Shown here one piece after another: positions 12,721 through 24,700 of a DNA stretch of 64,000 nt (the first letter of the stretch is position 1; each line of letters begins with the position of its first letter). The notes below the pieces were generated by a model that made no database searches, was not told where the DNA came from, and saw only the letters and a list, made by a program, of their open reading frames with translations. This DNA comes from Anseranas semipalmata (Eukaryota > Chordata > Aves > Anseriformes > Anseranatidae): contig VXAA01003392.1 in NCBI GenBank assembly GCA_013399115.1, positions 300,392 through 364,391 of the forward strand, given 5' to 3'. A program made the position numbers and the translations under genes.

Positions 12721-13839
12721 CACAACAGAGTATGTCTCTGTACTACCTATCCTCTTAACAGAATATGGAAGCAAAACATCTATCATGCATAGCCATGCCA
12801 GTTTTCTTCCTATGGAAAAAGATCCACAGATCAGTTCCTAAATGCATTTTGCTGAATCAGCGCCGCTTAGAAGAGTGTCATGGATACGCTGGTATTCCTG
12901 CAATCCTTTCCACTACTTTGCTGCTAGGTCTAGGTAAATATGCCTTTGTGTTCTTTAAACATTTGTCTTACATTTAATATTTTTTTTTGTGTATGTTTCT
13001 GCCCCTGAGCTCTTAGCTTTAACTCAGCTGCTGAATTAAAATTAGTAGGGCTTTTTTGCCTGGGGTCGATAGCCACCTTTGGTTCAGATAAATAAGGCAT
13101 AAATCAAATGAATTGGCTGTTTTAGCCAGAGACTTTACCAATTATTATTTTTGACCAAAATCTATTGTATCGTCTGAAGGCTGAAAATGAGAGAGTTGTC
13201 ACATTAGCAAACAAATTACTCATGCTAATAATTTCCTCCCTAATCCAGTTACGCAAGAGATAAATGAGATTTAGAAATTCACTGCATAACTGTGTCCTCT
13301 CATGCAAAAAGCAATAGCTTTCTTCCCTAGGCAGTACAGGACTAGTTTGCAAATTTCAATAAACACTCTAGAATGTTGTTCTTTGGGACTTGGAGAAGTA
13401 ATTAAGAATGAAGAGCCTTTTTACTGTTGGCTAACTGAACAAAATATCAGAGGCCCTAATCTTGTGCTGGGAGCAAAGTATCAGCTTCCCAAAGTCATCA
13501 TCTCTGTCAAACTTGATATTAACCGTTCCTCTTGGCAGACAGCAGAAGCAGCCTTAACATCAGAATGGCTTTGTGGTTGTACATATACTGTACAAAAATA
13601 TAGTAAGCAGTACTCTGTGTATTTAAATTTACATAAGACATTAAACTACATTCTTACGCAAGGCAGTATCCTCAGTCAAAATAGGTCTGTTAGCAAGATG
13701 ATGAGCAAAGCTTACATGGCTATTGCTTGTGCTGTATTACTACCAGTGTGCGTGCATCAGTGTCCGTGCTGAAAGGTGATTTATCAGAAAAAAGTGTGTG
13801 CAAACGTAATGCAAAGCAACCCTAAGCCTGAATTGAAAT

Positions 13840-15100
13840 GTTTGAACAAAAAACCACATTCATGTGTTTTAAGCCTGTCCCCTGAAAATTTCACTGTGTT
13901 TTCCTAGTTCTTGTTTAGGAAAAAATAGCGTGTAATGGTTTTATATTTACCTTTTCCATACCACTCATGATTTTATACGCTATTATATCTCTCCATGATT
14001 AACCTTTTTAAAGCTGAAGTGGCCTAGTCTATTTAGATCACACGAAGGCTGTACTATACATCTGGTTATACCTCTTTACTGTGTCTTGCTTCTGATAAAA
14101 TCTTTTTGAGACAGGTCTAACACAATGGTTTTATAGCTTGACATAATGATGCTCAATTCCTTTCCTAATAATTCCCAACAATTTATTTGCCATTTTGATT
14201 ACCCTGTAGCATTAAACTGGCATTTTCAGAGAAATATCCCCAACAACGTGAAATTCTGGAAATGTAACAGCAGTTTTGGAATTGTAAAAAGGGAATCCAA
14301 AATCTCCCTCCTACATCACAACAGCGAAATTATTACTTTCTTTCATCAGGGTTGAATTCCAATTCCTATTTGCTTTCTACTAGAACAATGCCATGAGGTA
14401 GTCTTTCACACTTGGTTTTATGAAAGCAATTTTATTCTGCAATTTGTTGTTTCACTAGCAAACTTTGGTACTTCACTCTGTACCCTCTTCTGAGACTATG
14501 AGTTTGTTGGACAGTGCAGGCCCTAGGGGAGACCTGTGCAGGGCTGTCCTGACAGCCTCTCACCACTGCGGAAACTGGCTGCTCCTCCATTTTACCTTCA
14601 CTCCTTTAACCGACTGTTCACTCACAAGAGAATCTTCTCTCTTCCTCAGCAACAGTTCAGCTTCTTTAAAAGTATTCAGGAAGGATCTTGTCAAAGGCTT
14701 TTTAGAAAGCCAAATACAATCTGTTGATTGAATTGCCATTTTCCTTATGCTCTTTGACTCCTTCAAAGAACTCCAATAGATATGGGACATGATTTGCTTC
14801 TCCAAAAGCTGTACTGAATCTTCACTACTGTATGTAACCAGGTGTCCACCTATTTGCCAGGCATAGAAATCAGACTCTAGTTCTCCAAATCCCTCTTCAA
14901 GCCCTTTGAGAGGTATTAGCATGACATCATTCACGACTTTCCACTCATCTAATACCAAGGCCAATTTAAACAATAGCTTGCACCTCACAGTTTTTCATGT
15001 CGTGATTTGAGGTTCCTTCAGACTCTTTGGGGAATTGAATCTGGTCCAGGCAAGTTGTTTTTATTTATTGATTTGTTTCAAAAAACTTTTCTTATGGCAC
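13840..15100 (-). mobile_element. Ancient CR1 LINE fragment including reverse-transcriptase region
   Basis: About 1.2 kb of decayed CR1 on the minus strand. The plus strand follows, block by block, the complement of the CR1 type abundant in turtles and crocodilians: 'gttttaagcctgtcccct', 'actcatgattttatacgc', 'tatctctccatgattaacc', 'aagctgaagtggcctagtct', a region near 'atttgccattttgat', then 'cttgtcaaaggctttttaga', 'gaggttccttcagactcttt' and 'gaatctggtccaggcaag'. On the minus strand the 142-residue frame at 14560-14988 is CR1 polymerase-derived: LDEWKVVNDVMLIP corresponds to the family's EDWR-AN-V-P block. It is broken elsewhere by stops and gaps, so not functional. Boundaries are approximate. 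Confidence 0.8.
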
Positions 15101-15803
15101 TGTAACTCCAGTTGATCCCTTGGACCTGGCCTGTGAAGAAGGGCCCTCGTAGTTAAAATGACAAAAGCTTCTTTCACCACAAATAGTTACGTTCACTCAA
15201 AAAGAACTAGCCAGACCCAAGAACCCAGAGCAAAGTTAGCTTGCTGCATTATTTCTGTTAAGGATAACTATCAAAATTAGAAATTGCAAAGATTTGGTAA
15301 ATTACTGCTAGTAAGAGAATCAGTGGAAGATTTTTCTTCATTGTGTGGATATGGCAGTGCCATATCCATTTGACTTCTGAGAAAAAAACAGCATTGTATT
15401 CATTTGATTCCATGTTAATTCCTACTGCAACATTAATGATAACTCGTCTAACTTTGTATTTCTCCTTTCAAATGTTTACTGTTATGTACATAACTATTAT
15501 TCTTAGTTGTATCAACCAATTACTTCCCAGCTCTTAGTCTGACATTTATACCTTTTAAATACATATACACAGGTCCAAGTCTTCCCAGATCATTACCTAA
15601 ATTTATTCTATTTTCTTCTGTGTGCATGATTCATTTCCATTAACCACTGCCTCTTTTGGACCCAGTGAGGTCAGAAGCCACATGTTGCAGAGCAGCACAG
15701 TTGGAATTTCAAATACATTGTCTTATTGGTCATCAAAATGTGTACCCACAAGCATAAACATACCTGAAGGATGTATGATGCATTAGTGTTTGCTCAGCCG
15801 AAC

Positions 15804-15970
15804 CACAGAATCACAGAGTGGTTTGGGTTGGAAGGGACCTTAAAGACCACCTGGTTCCAACCCCCCTGCCACGGGCAGGGACACCTCCCACCAGAGCAGG
15901 TTGCCCAAAGCCCCATCCAGCCTGGCCTCGAACACTTCCAGGGATGGGGCATCCACAGCTTCTCTGGGCA
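15804..15970 (-). mobile_element. Young CR1 LINE 3' fragment
   Basis: Nearly undiverged avian CR1 3' end in complement: cacagaatcacagag, then 'gtttgggttggaagggacct', 'ttccaacccccctgcc', 'ggcagggacacctccc', 'gggatggggcatccacagct' and 'tctctgggca'. It is cut off about 165 bp from the 3' end, the usual severe 5' truncation of CR1. The low divergence from the avian consensus is the clearest sign that the host is a bird. Target-site duplications are not evident. Confidence 0.95.
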
Positions 15971-16639
15971 TTTCTGTTACTCTTGAGTGATTTACCACTA
16001 CATATTCCTATATACTAGTTGCTATTAGCAGAGCCACAAAGAGAAGGGAAATCATTGTCACAATACCTCTAGCTATGCTATTGCCTTGCAGTGTGCCAGC
16101 CCCCCTGCACGCTGCTGTTCAAGGGCCAGGGATAACATCTGTGCACAATTTTAACAGCTGCCTGTACTTCCAGTCGCTGTCCCTCATTGCTAGCATGCTT
16201 CATCTGAATAATCATTCTTTCAGGCAGTCAAAATCTGAGGTGTTGGCAACGCTGTACATATCTTAAAAGGAAGACAAGAAGGGGGAAATATTTTAAAGTC
16301 CAAAAGAGGTTGCAGTGTATCAAAGGTAGAAACAAGTTATCTTTATTTCAGCAAGCTTTACAGGCAAAGCTTTAGTACTGTAAGTGTCAGCATACACTGG
16401 TTTGGGGCATCTAATCAGCATGCTGCTCTTACCTGCCTGTATTCACATTTCATTCCGCATTTCTCTCTAATGCATGAAAAACAGTCTCAGGCATATTTTG
16501 ATAGCAAACTGATTTAAACTTACATCAGAGCAGAAGGATTGGATGAATAATTATACAGCTAATCCCACCTGCTGTCACAGAACAAATGCATGTAAAGAAA
16601 TGTATAGATATGCCAGTGAATCTTAGCATCTCCCATCCC

Positions 16640-16980
16640 AGCAAAATTGCAGTTGCGTGGGAAATGGCCCGGCAGACATTGGCTTGCTGTCAGTACTATC
16701 CCAGCACTGCTTTCGGGAGGCTCAGCTCTCCGGGCAGGGACAATCTGCAGCCCGCACGTACCGTATGCTTTCGAGCAGGGGGATATTGCAGCCTGCTGGG
16801 GAAAGCAGCACGCTTCCTGTGATATGTTCAGATGACTCTGTAGGTCAGTGTCTGGGTGACAGTAACAGTTTAATTTCTTGCTCTTCTTCAGCGTGTCCCG
16901 AGCCCCAGGAGGATGATGCAGTGGGACCAGTCAGTGCAAACGCCGCGGCAGCATCTTGCTGCTGTGCACCATCACTAAAA
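16640..16980. other. GC-richer patch
   Basis: A locally GC-rich stretch in AT-rich surroundings with scattered CpGs and overlapping open frames in several phases, none with splice support. No family recognised. Could be a degraded repeat or a regulatory region. Confidence 0.3.
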
Positions 16981-17229
16981 AAGTGACCATCTCCTTGCAT
17001 GTTCTTTTCCATTACAAATTTACACCACAACAACATGCCTCAAAGCAAGTAATTGTTCACAATTGTTGTGGGCGAGTCATCAAAAATGGCTTTTTCCTTA
17101 CACGTTACTTCAGCTTCTACTTAAAACGATGAGTCCAAGTATTCATGCTCTCTCTTGGAACCATAGCACCTTAGTGTTTTTATATTCCTTATGAGTTGCG
17201 TTTAGTACCCTCAGTTTCTATTGTTTCTC

Positions 17230-17590
17230 TTCCAGGGGAAGAGGACGTAAGCCCTTGAGGAGGACGCAAGTCCCTTTCACCTTCCAGTGGTGCGACCTAA
17301 CTACGCAGCAGGCAAGCACAGTGGCGTGTCCCAGATGTCCAGGCTGGAGGCCTGGCCGCTGCGTGCTGCACCCGCCGGCCAGGCCGGCTGCTGAGGAAAG
17401 CAGAGACGCGCCTTGGTTCCGCCCTGAGGGGGAACCGGGACGTGACCTGGCCCCAGGAGTGCTCCTGGGACCCCCACGTTGGACTTAGCCTCTGAGCCTG
17501 ATGTTGAGATATCTGCTAGGTGAGCGACACACACAGAAACGTAGTCACGGTCGCTCGGCGTTCACTGCGTGCTTTTACACGATCTGTGTA
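17230..17590. promoter_or_regulatory. CpG-rich patch about 4 kb upstream of ANKS1B
   Basis: By eye about 24 CpG dinucleotides in roughly 350 bp, far above the local background, including a dense part at 17347-17430 and another at 17520-17565. The open frames (17255-17488 plus, 17301-17534 minus) are short and contradictory, as expected of GC-rich DNA. It may be a distal promoter or the start of an unannotated or divergent transcript; it could also be a CpG-rich repeat I do not know. Confidence 0.35.
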
Positions 17591-20500
17591 CTGCGAAGAG
17601 CAAGAGACAGTATCAAGCCTGAAAGAGTCTTGTCACCTGGATGGTGTATGAGCAATAGCACTTTCTCTGGGGTACTTTTGCAACTTTTGTCCCTGATCTA
17701 CCATAGGCATGCAATAATGAGAAAAATAATTAGGCCTATTTAATACCAATTTGTTTTTTATTGCCAAACTGATCTGATGGCTTATTCCAGCATTTTGAGC
17801 TCTCTCAGAATATCCATCAGAATTTGTATAGGGATCTAAGACCTTCTCATCTTCATGAGAGAACTGACAATAGACAGTCCTGCAATATGATGTTAATGTT
17901 TGCTATTATACACAGCTATTTTTAATATCACAGATTCTTTTTTTTTTTTTTTTCAATATTTGCAACTCAGTTTTTCATATCTCTTCCATTCTCCCACTTG
18001 AAAATAGAGGGGAAAGTCAGAGAATTTTAGAAGGCAACCATTGAATTTGCCTTACGAATGGGAGGCTGCAGGAGGAGGAAATCAAGACGTTGTCACCCTG
18101 AAATGAGAACAAAGCCATGTGATAGTTGAGTTGTAAAAACATTAAGGAAAGTCCCTGCTTATTGCAGTCAATTCCAGTCCTTTCAAATAACAAACCTATT
18201 AAAGAATTTCTAGGTAGGCTAACTGCTTTCTCTGGTATTTTAGAAAATGGAGGAAAACAGAAGGTAAGGCATATGTTGTGTTAAGAGAATTTTTGAGATT
18301 GAAGGTGTGATGCCACTTAGGCACTGACAGCTGCAGTGGTCATAACTTAAAATGTCTTCGCAAATACTAAAATCATAAAATCAAAATTCTGCTGTGGTGT
18401 GGAACAGCACTGCTCGGAAACCACACAATGTTTTTGAAAGATCTTTTGGCTGTTTTACAAATTATCTTTCTCATCTCTAGCTACTGCAAGTTATAAAGCT
18501 CTGTTTCTACATTCTGTGTCTATTTAACGTATTTATGGTACATGTGAAGTTGAATACTGTCCACAGTGTCATCCTGCTATTACCAGGAACAGAGAATGTA
18601 AGACATTTAAAAACACAAAGGGTCCGCCTGATCTGACAGCTTTGACCATTTACATTCAGCTCAGTCTCAGTACTTTTTTCTTACTACAGTCCACTGTTGA
18701 TTTCATCTCTGGATACAGACCAACCCATATTCTGAAGTCTTTGCTTCAGTAGCCTTTAGAATTTATCCATGCTCAACCCTTCCATTAAATAGGGCTGCTT
18801 AAATTCCTTTCTATTGTTCAGATTGGTAGAATAACTGTTTTCTGCTCCATTGGCTAATTAAACTAAACCCTCTGCTTGGACTTTGCAGTTTTGTTGGGCT
18901 GATGGGTTTACTGGATATGTTTCAAGCCTTGCTACATTCATAAAACCTTCCTGAATTTGCTGGCTACTGCATGCATCTGCTCCATTGATATTTCTATCCT
19001 GATTCTCCGTGCTATTCTTCAACAGCTTTCTGGATGATCTTTTCAATTAGAGCACAGTCTTGAGATTTTATTTTCCCAAGAAGAATTATGTAACGTTTAT
19101 ACTGAGTCATATTTGCCATCTGCTGATCCAACCACATAAACAATCCAAATTCTTTAAAAACTGAGTTTTCCCTTAGTATCTGCTTCTAATCTACTTATTC
19201 ACGAATGTGCAGGTTTATGCACATACCCCTGCCTTACAATTAGCTCTTCACAGAATAGTGGCACCTCTCCAGTGGCTCTCAGCAAATGTGAAGAAGCTTA
19301 TCCATGCCGAGTATGCAGAGGATACACATGAGAAGGTATTTATCAGGTGATCTGTGAGACTGTATACAAAATCAAATGGAAGGCAGAAATAAAGGGAAAT
19401 GATGGCTACTCCAACATAGGACAGAGTTTGTTCTGTTCAAAACAACAAAGCAGAAAGCAGGAGTATTCTTAGTTTATGGCCAGCCTTTTTGGAACTAATT
19501 AATGAACTCAAGCGGCTGGTAACAAGATACATAACTTTTTACTCCAGGTTTAAATCAGTTTTCCTCTGGGACTCTGTTGTGACTAAGGACTTAAGCTGTA
19601 AATCCTAACTCATGTGATGATACATTTATTTATTCAAAAATAAACTTTAATGAAACACTTGTGATCACAGAATCAGACCTTAGAATTGCTATTTACATCT
19701 TACTGTTTCAATCAGAAAGGCCATAGTTATAGAGTCTCTGCACCTAATAATTTTATGTCTGTGCTCAATTATGTGTCCTGTTGACAACATTGGAGAAGAC
19801 AGCATTTCACATTCTGAAAATGCCAAACTATGTAAAAATACATTTTCTGATGTTTTGTTGCTGTGGACTACTATGTTGGAAAGATAGGTCTCCACGATGA
19901 TAATTTGTTTCTATTTGAGAGATTAAAATTGTTTCATCAGGTAAAAAAATACATGGAAACATCTGTTAAAACTGTTGCCGACAATGACTGAAACCAATCA
20001 TTTGTGAAACCAACATGGATCTTTCCCTTGACTTGAATGTACTGTAGAAGTGAAGTAATTAACACTCACTCTGAAAACATAACATTAAAATCCTGCCTAC
20101 CACAATGCTATTTTGCCATTGCTGTGTTTTACATCTTGTGAGTACAGTTAATGGGAGAATGCCATTGAACTCAGTGGGGAACAGCATGGGGTCTTAACTT
20201 ATTTGCCTGTTGTACCTATGGTGCTACCTACACAAAGTACTAAACTTAAACAGGGACATGGGGCTGTAATGAGGCTTCTCGTGTACGCACAGCATCAAAC
20301 TGTGCATTAAACAAGGATGTGCTTACGGGTTGGCCAGCACAGAAAATTGTCAGCATAGCTTCCAAGAACCAAAAGCTGTAAGGAGTGATTAATTCTGGTG
20401 CCAGGAAAGAGTCACACAATCCAAGAGGCTGCATGTCTGGAACCCGTAACAGAACCCCGCGTACCAGAACACGGGCTCAGTGGATGTGACACCAAACACA

Positions 20501-20799
20501 CCGAGTTGCGCCTCTCGTCCTCTGCACCACCGAAAAGCTGCGATCCCGCAGTGTGATCCCTGGAAGCGGCCCCATCTGCCCGATTCGCCGAGCCAACAAC
20601 TCGGTTTCGCTCCGACCTCGGCGGGGCCCGGATTTTCCTTTTTGTCTCCGCCGCTTTGCCCCAGGAAACGAAGCGGGCGCCCGCCCACCCGCGCGGCAGA
20701 GCCCGGCCATCTTCGCGGGCACCTCCCCACACGCACACGCGCGAAGCCCCGGCCCCGAGCCCCGGCCCCCGCTGCTCGCTCTCCTCAGGGGGCCGGCGC

Positions 20800-21327
20800 N
20801 NNNNNNNNNNNNNNNNNNNNNNNNNNNNNNNNNNNNNNNNNNNNNNNNNNNNNNNNNNNNNNNNNNNNNNNNNNNNNNNNNNNNNNNNNNNNNNNNNNNN
20901 NNNNNNNNNNNNNNNNNNNNNNNNNNNNNNNNNNNNNNNNNNNNNNNNNNNNNNNNNNNNNNNNNNNNNNNNNNNNNNNNNNNNNNNNNNNNNNNNNNNN
21001 NNNNNNNNNNNNNNNNNNNNNNNNNNNNNNNNNNNNNNNNNNNNNNNNNNNNNNNNNNNNNNNNNNNNNNNNNNNNNNNNNNNNNNNNNNNNNNNNNNNN
21101 NNNNNNNNNNNNNNNNNNNNNNNNNNNNNNNNNNNNNNNNNNNNNNNNNNNNNNNNNNNNNNNNNNNNNNNNNNNNNNNNNNNNNNNNNNNNNNNNNNNN
21201 NNNNNNNNNNNNNNNNNNNNNNNNNNNNNNNNNNNNNNNNNNNNNNNNNNNNNNNNNNNNNNNNNNNNNNNNNNNNNNNNNNNNNNNNNNNNNNNNNNNN
21301 NNNNNNNNNNNNNNNNNNNNNNNNNNN
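20800..21327. other. Assembly gap (528 N)
   Basis: Continuous N from 20800 to 21327 in the middle of the CpG island. Bases on both sides are extremely GC-rich, which fits the usual sequencing dropout at bird promoters. The true length is unknown. Confidence 0.99.
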
Positions 21328-21341
21328 CTCGGGGTGCGCGG

Positions 21342-21437
21342 ATGGGAGCGGGGGGGAGCGGGGCCAATAACGAGCCTCCCCCCCCTCCCCTCCCCTTCCC
21401 TTCCGCACTCCACCCAGGAGCGATCCAGTGGAACTAG
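21342..21437 (+). other. Possible upstream ORF in the ANKS1B 5' UTR
   Basis: ATG at 21342, in the same frame as the ANKS1B start, reads a 31-residue Pro/Gly-rich peptide (beginning MGAGGSGANNEPP) and ends at TAG 21435-21437. It matters only if transcription begins upstream of 21342. The in-frame stop shows that the ANKS1B protein cannot begin here. Confidence 0.25.
21362..21369 (+). promoter_or_regulatory. ANKS1B: CCAAT box candidate
   Basis: 'ggccaata' inside GC-rich DNA, about 240 bp upstream of the ANKS1B ATG and directly before a long C/T-rich stretch (21377-21410). A CCAAT box of this kind usually sits 60-100 bp before the start site, which would place transcription start near 21430-21460. 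Confidence 0.35.
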
Positions 21438-21605
21438 GAGGAGGCGATTCTCCTCCTCCCTCCTGCCGCTGCTCCCGCTGCTCCGGAGGGGACTGCAGGA
21501 ATCTCCGCTCCGCGCTGAGGCAGGGCTGTGGGGGGAGCGGAGCCGCGCTGTGGAGAGCGGCGGCCGCGGAGCACCGGGGAGCGCGGGGCCGCCCGGTGCC
21601 TGGCC

Positions 21606-21739
21606 ATGGGCAAGGACCAGGAGCTGCTGGAAGCCGCTCGCACGGGGAATGTGGCTCTGGTGGAGAAACTCCTGTCTGGGAGGAAAGGAGGGATCCTGGG
21701 CAGTGGATCTGGAGCTATTCCCTTATCCAGCTTGCTGAG
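21606..21739 (+). CDS. ANKS1B: ANKS1B exon 1 (ankyrin/SAM scaffold, N-terminus)
   Basis: First coding exon of ANKS1B (AIDA-1/EB-1), a scaffold with N-terminal ankyrin repeats, two SAM domains and a C-terminal PTB domain, found at the postsynaptic density and linked to APP processing and synapse-to-nucleus signalling. The ATG lies in a good context (gccATGG). The frame reads [20 protein letters not shown], then [16 protein letters not shown] and AIPLSSLL plus two bases of the next codon, before the donor gtaggg at 21740. This is the conserved start of the protein, with half of the first ankyrin repeat (the [19 protein letters not shown] helix pair). The paralogue ANKS1A starts with Glu rather than Asp at residue 4, followed by a long Gly tract, so ANKS1B fits better. 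The remaining exons lie beyond the window. Confidence 0.93.
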
Positions 21740-24700
21740 GTAGGGGCACCATTCCCCGCCAGACGCTGGGGTATTAACCTCCGCTTCCTCGCCATCACCA
21801 TCGCCCCTCTCATCTTCATTCCCATCCCCGTATCCTTCATAGTAACAATAAATGGTTCACTCTCCAGCCAAGCACAAGCGTGTCTGTGTTTAAAGTCGCA
21901 GGCAGTCATTTTATTAACACGGCGGTACTGGGTTCCTTGCCTTCAATGCGTCAGAAAGGTACTTGTTCATTCTGTTACTAGCGGTGGTGCAGAACTTGTA
22001 TTTTTATTGCTGGGCTAATACGCACGATATATTAACCACTCACCTTCGATATTTCATCTCCAAATTACTACTTCTAATCCCGGGTGGAAGCCTTAATCAC
22101 CAAAAAGGCGTTGCATGTGGGGAATTCTGTGTGGAAAGCCGTGGCTTCACCCCGCACCCTCACCCGTAGTTGCTACCCTCACTTGCAGAAGAAATTAGGC
22201 ATGCCATAGTAATGAGCCTACAAAACAAAGAAAGGGAATCTTTTCTCTGAGAGATCATAAGCCAGACAGAGGCATACAACTTATGGAGCAGGTTAGGTAA
22301 TAGCAGGATTACTTTCAAGGTACCTGGATTTAGGGGAGTGAAACTGGGTTACTGGCCATGCTGGTGGAAGGACTTAACTTTAATCATGTCGTGTCTCAGG
22401 CGATCTACAGCACGGCTCTGGTGCGAAGTTTCATCACGCTCTTAAGAGCATTATCTCGGGCATTTATGACATTTGTCAGTAGTCAAAGAGAAGGTCTGCA
22501 GCACGCAGCCCAGTGCTCATGTTGGATACTACACTAGCTGTAGCAGAAGAAGACGAAATGAACTGAAACGCTGTTGACCTAGAACTTGAATTGAGTGTTA
22601 AGTCCATTTATTTATTTATTTGTGAAAGAAAGAAAAGGCCTGGAGAAATGGAAATTGCCTAAATGAAAATGTATTTTTGATTCTATTGTCAGTACATCCT
22701 AGTCACTATATTTATGTTATTTCAATATTCCCTATCAGAGGAAATTTAGTGTAACAGTCCAAATTATAGTTGTGTAAATTCTGTTATAAAGTCTTTTCAT
22801 TTTGAAGATGTTTTTAGTGCTGTAAACAACAACAGTCCAGATATTCATAGTTTACCAAACTTCTGTGGTGCTCCAGTTCAATTACTTATTGAACTATTGT
22901 TTAATTAGTAGCCCATTGACCAAAATCAAAACACAGTGTGCAATTGCTTTTTGTGCTGTTCTTGAATATATTGCTTAGCGGGGGATATGCCAGATAATTG
23001 GTTGAATTTAAAATACAAGGCTTTTTAAAATGTGATGACCATTTTTGGTAATAACAGAAGGAAGTTCACTTCAGTACAGTGACTAGCCATTTATAATCCG
23101 GTTCTACTGCGTGATTTGTGTGTCGACTTTCTTCAGGGCTAGCACCTGTGCTGTGTTCTTGCACTGTTTCTTTCATGTTGTATATCACAAGTTCTGTATA
23201 TCCAGAGAGAATGTCTTTGCTTGTGTTTTTCTCTTTTTATTAAACAAGTGTTTTACTTTGTGTATACAGAACCCATTAACCATGTGTTTTGTATATACAG
23301 ATGTGTCATGGCAGTCATTGTTCGCAGCTCAGAATCAAAGTATTTCACATTGTAAACTCAACTGTATTTTTTTTTTCTGGAAGGACACTCAAAAAGAAGT
23401 AGGGCAAACTAAAACATGCACTGTTTTATTTATGCTGTTTCTTACTAGTGGTATAAAGGATTCTGTAAACATAACTTCAAAAATCAAAAGTAAATATTTA
23501 GCATACAGCTGCTAAAATATTTCCAATTTTAAAGAATTTATTTCAATACATTTAAAAAGAAGTCAGTCTGGTTTGATGCATAAACATTTCACAATGTAAC
23601 ACTATTGAACATAATAATGCTTTTTAGAGGGAATCCTAATAATTTCATTGACTTCACCGAGAATGCTCAAAGCAGAAGCTACTAAGTAGCTACAGCACAT
23701 ATTTTCAAGAAAGATTTATATGTACTAGGTATTTTAACATACCTTTATTGGAGAAGTTATGTGACCGAGCTGATGCCAGTAACTATGGATTAGGTCCAGA
23801 ATGACATGCAAGATTAAGTCAGAAAGGTGGGATTGTGTCTTGGTACAGAAGACCTGGAAACAAAAGAGGGTATTGAAAGGGAGTCACGCTAGCATCTTGA
23901 TCCAACCTAGGAGAACAACGCTTCCTGAAAATAGCAAAGTTTTAGAAGAGCACAATACAGAAGTTTGAACTTGAGGGTGGGGGGATCTGAAGATTTCTTA
24001 ATAGAAAACCAGTTGCAGTACCTTTACAAGTAGCTATGCTAGTGTTTTTTGCAAACAGTTTATTAGGCTGCAAACTGCTTTTGCAGAAGTGGTTTTGAAA
24101 GTTATAATGAAGAGAAAGTGATAGAAAAAAATCTAGGGACATATTTTTCTTCTTTTTCTAGACTGTTTAGGAGTTACTGTGTTTGACAGCGTCTTCCAGT
24201 GTTTCGTCGTAATTGTCACTGAGTTCCTAAGATGGTGCCCCAGAAAGGCCCATGTTGCTGTTTGTTTCTCCTTTTGGCAATGCTGTTCCTAGCATTAGAC
24301 TGGGAGAGTTCAAGTCTTCCAGCATCCAAGTGGACTAATACTGTGCCTGATGTGCTGGTCTAAGTAGCAGTTCCTCTTCCCTTTCTTCCAAGAACAAAAC
24401 TCAGTTGATGTAGCTGAACCTCCCATGGCCTGGTGCCTTTCTTTGTGGAAATTTGCTTTTCAGGGGTTATGTACCTTGTGAATGAAATTTAATATTCATG
24501 AATTGTCAGACGCACATTGATTGTTATCTGAAACGAGGAACAAACTATCTGAACTCTCATCTTCTATTTACATTTACATAACTTTTTTTCTGACTCAGCA
24601 TATTTTATGGCACTTGGGGGAGAAACAGGGCAAGCCTTTGCATGGTTATTTTGTAGTTGAACATATTCATTGATGTTAATTGCGTAGTAAATTATCTAAT

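Larger units (their letters stand above)
5431..13839. other. Intergenic DNA between UHRF1BP1L and ANKS1B, first part
   Basis: AT-rich with no supportable coding gene; all open frames are under 100 codons and lack splice or homology support. Contents worth naming: a 19-bp tandem duplication at 7343-7380, a CTCF-like motif at 9643-9656, a T-run at about 11431-11446, a GC-richer purine-rich patch at 11640-11830, a G-rich stretch near 12560-12595, and an octamer/homeobox-like cluster at 12600-12720. Confidence 0.6.
15101..20419. other. Intergenic DNA upstream of ANKS1B
   Basis: Holds a young CR1 tail (15804-15970), two CpG-rich patches (16640-16980 and 17230-17590), and a T-run at 17938-17954. 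The rest is AT-rich, without recognisable genes or repeats. Some of it may be distal regulatory sequence for ANKS1B, but I see no specific element. Confidence 0.5.
20420..21760. promoter_or_regulatory. ANKS1B: CpG island of the ANKS1B promoter (interrupted by gap)
   Basis: Composition switches from AT-rich to strongly GC- and CpG-rich at about 20450 and back at about 21760, with the ANKS1B start codon near its right end. The left flank carries GC-box-like 'gcccgcccaccc' near 20689. The open frames across this region in all phases are a result of GC content and of the N run being read as open, and are not genes. The island most likely contains the transcription start, partly inside the gap. 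Confidence 0.85.

Noticed and set aside
13302..13772. 156-codon open frame on the plus strand
   Set aside because: No recognisable domain, no splice or codon-bias support, low-complexity tail, and chance frames of this size are expected in 64 kb.
14560..14988. 142-codon minus-strand frame as a possible gene
   Set aside because: It is the remnant of CR1 polymerase inside a decayed LINE copy, not a host gene.
20412..21738. Long open frames of 200-360 codons on both strands around the CpG island
   Set aside because: Most of each frame is the N gap; the rest is GC-rich promoter DNA with few stops. Only 21606-21739 has family support.
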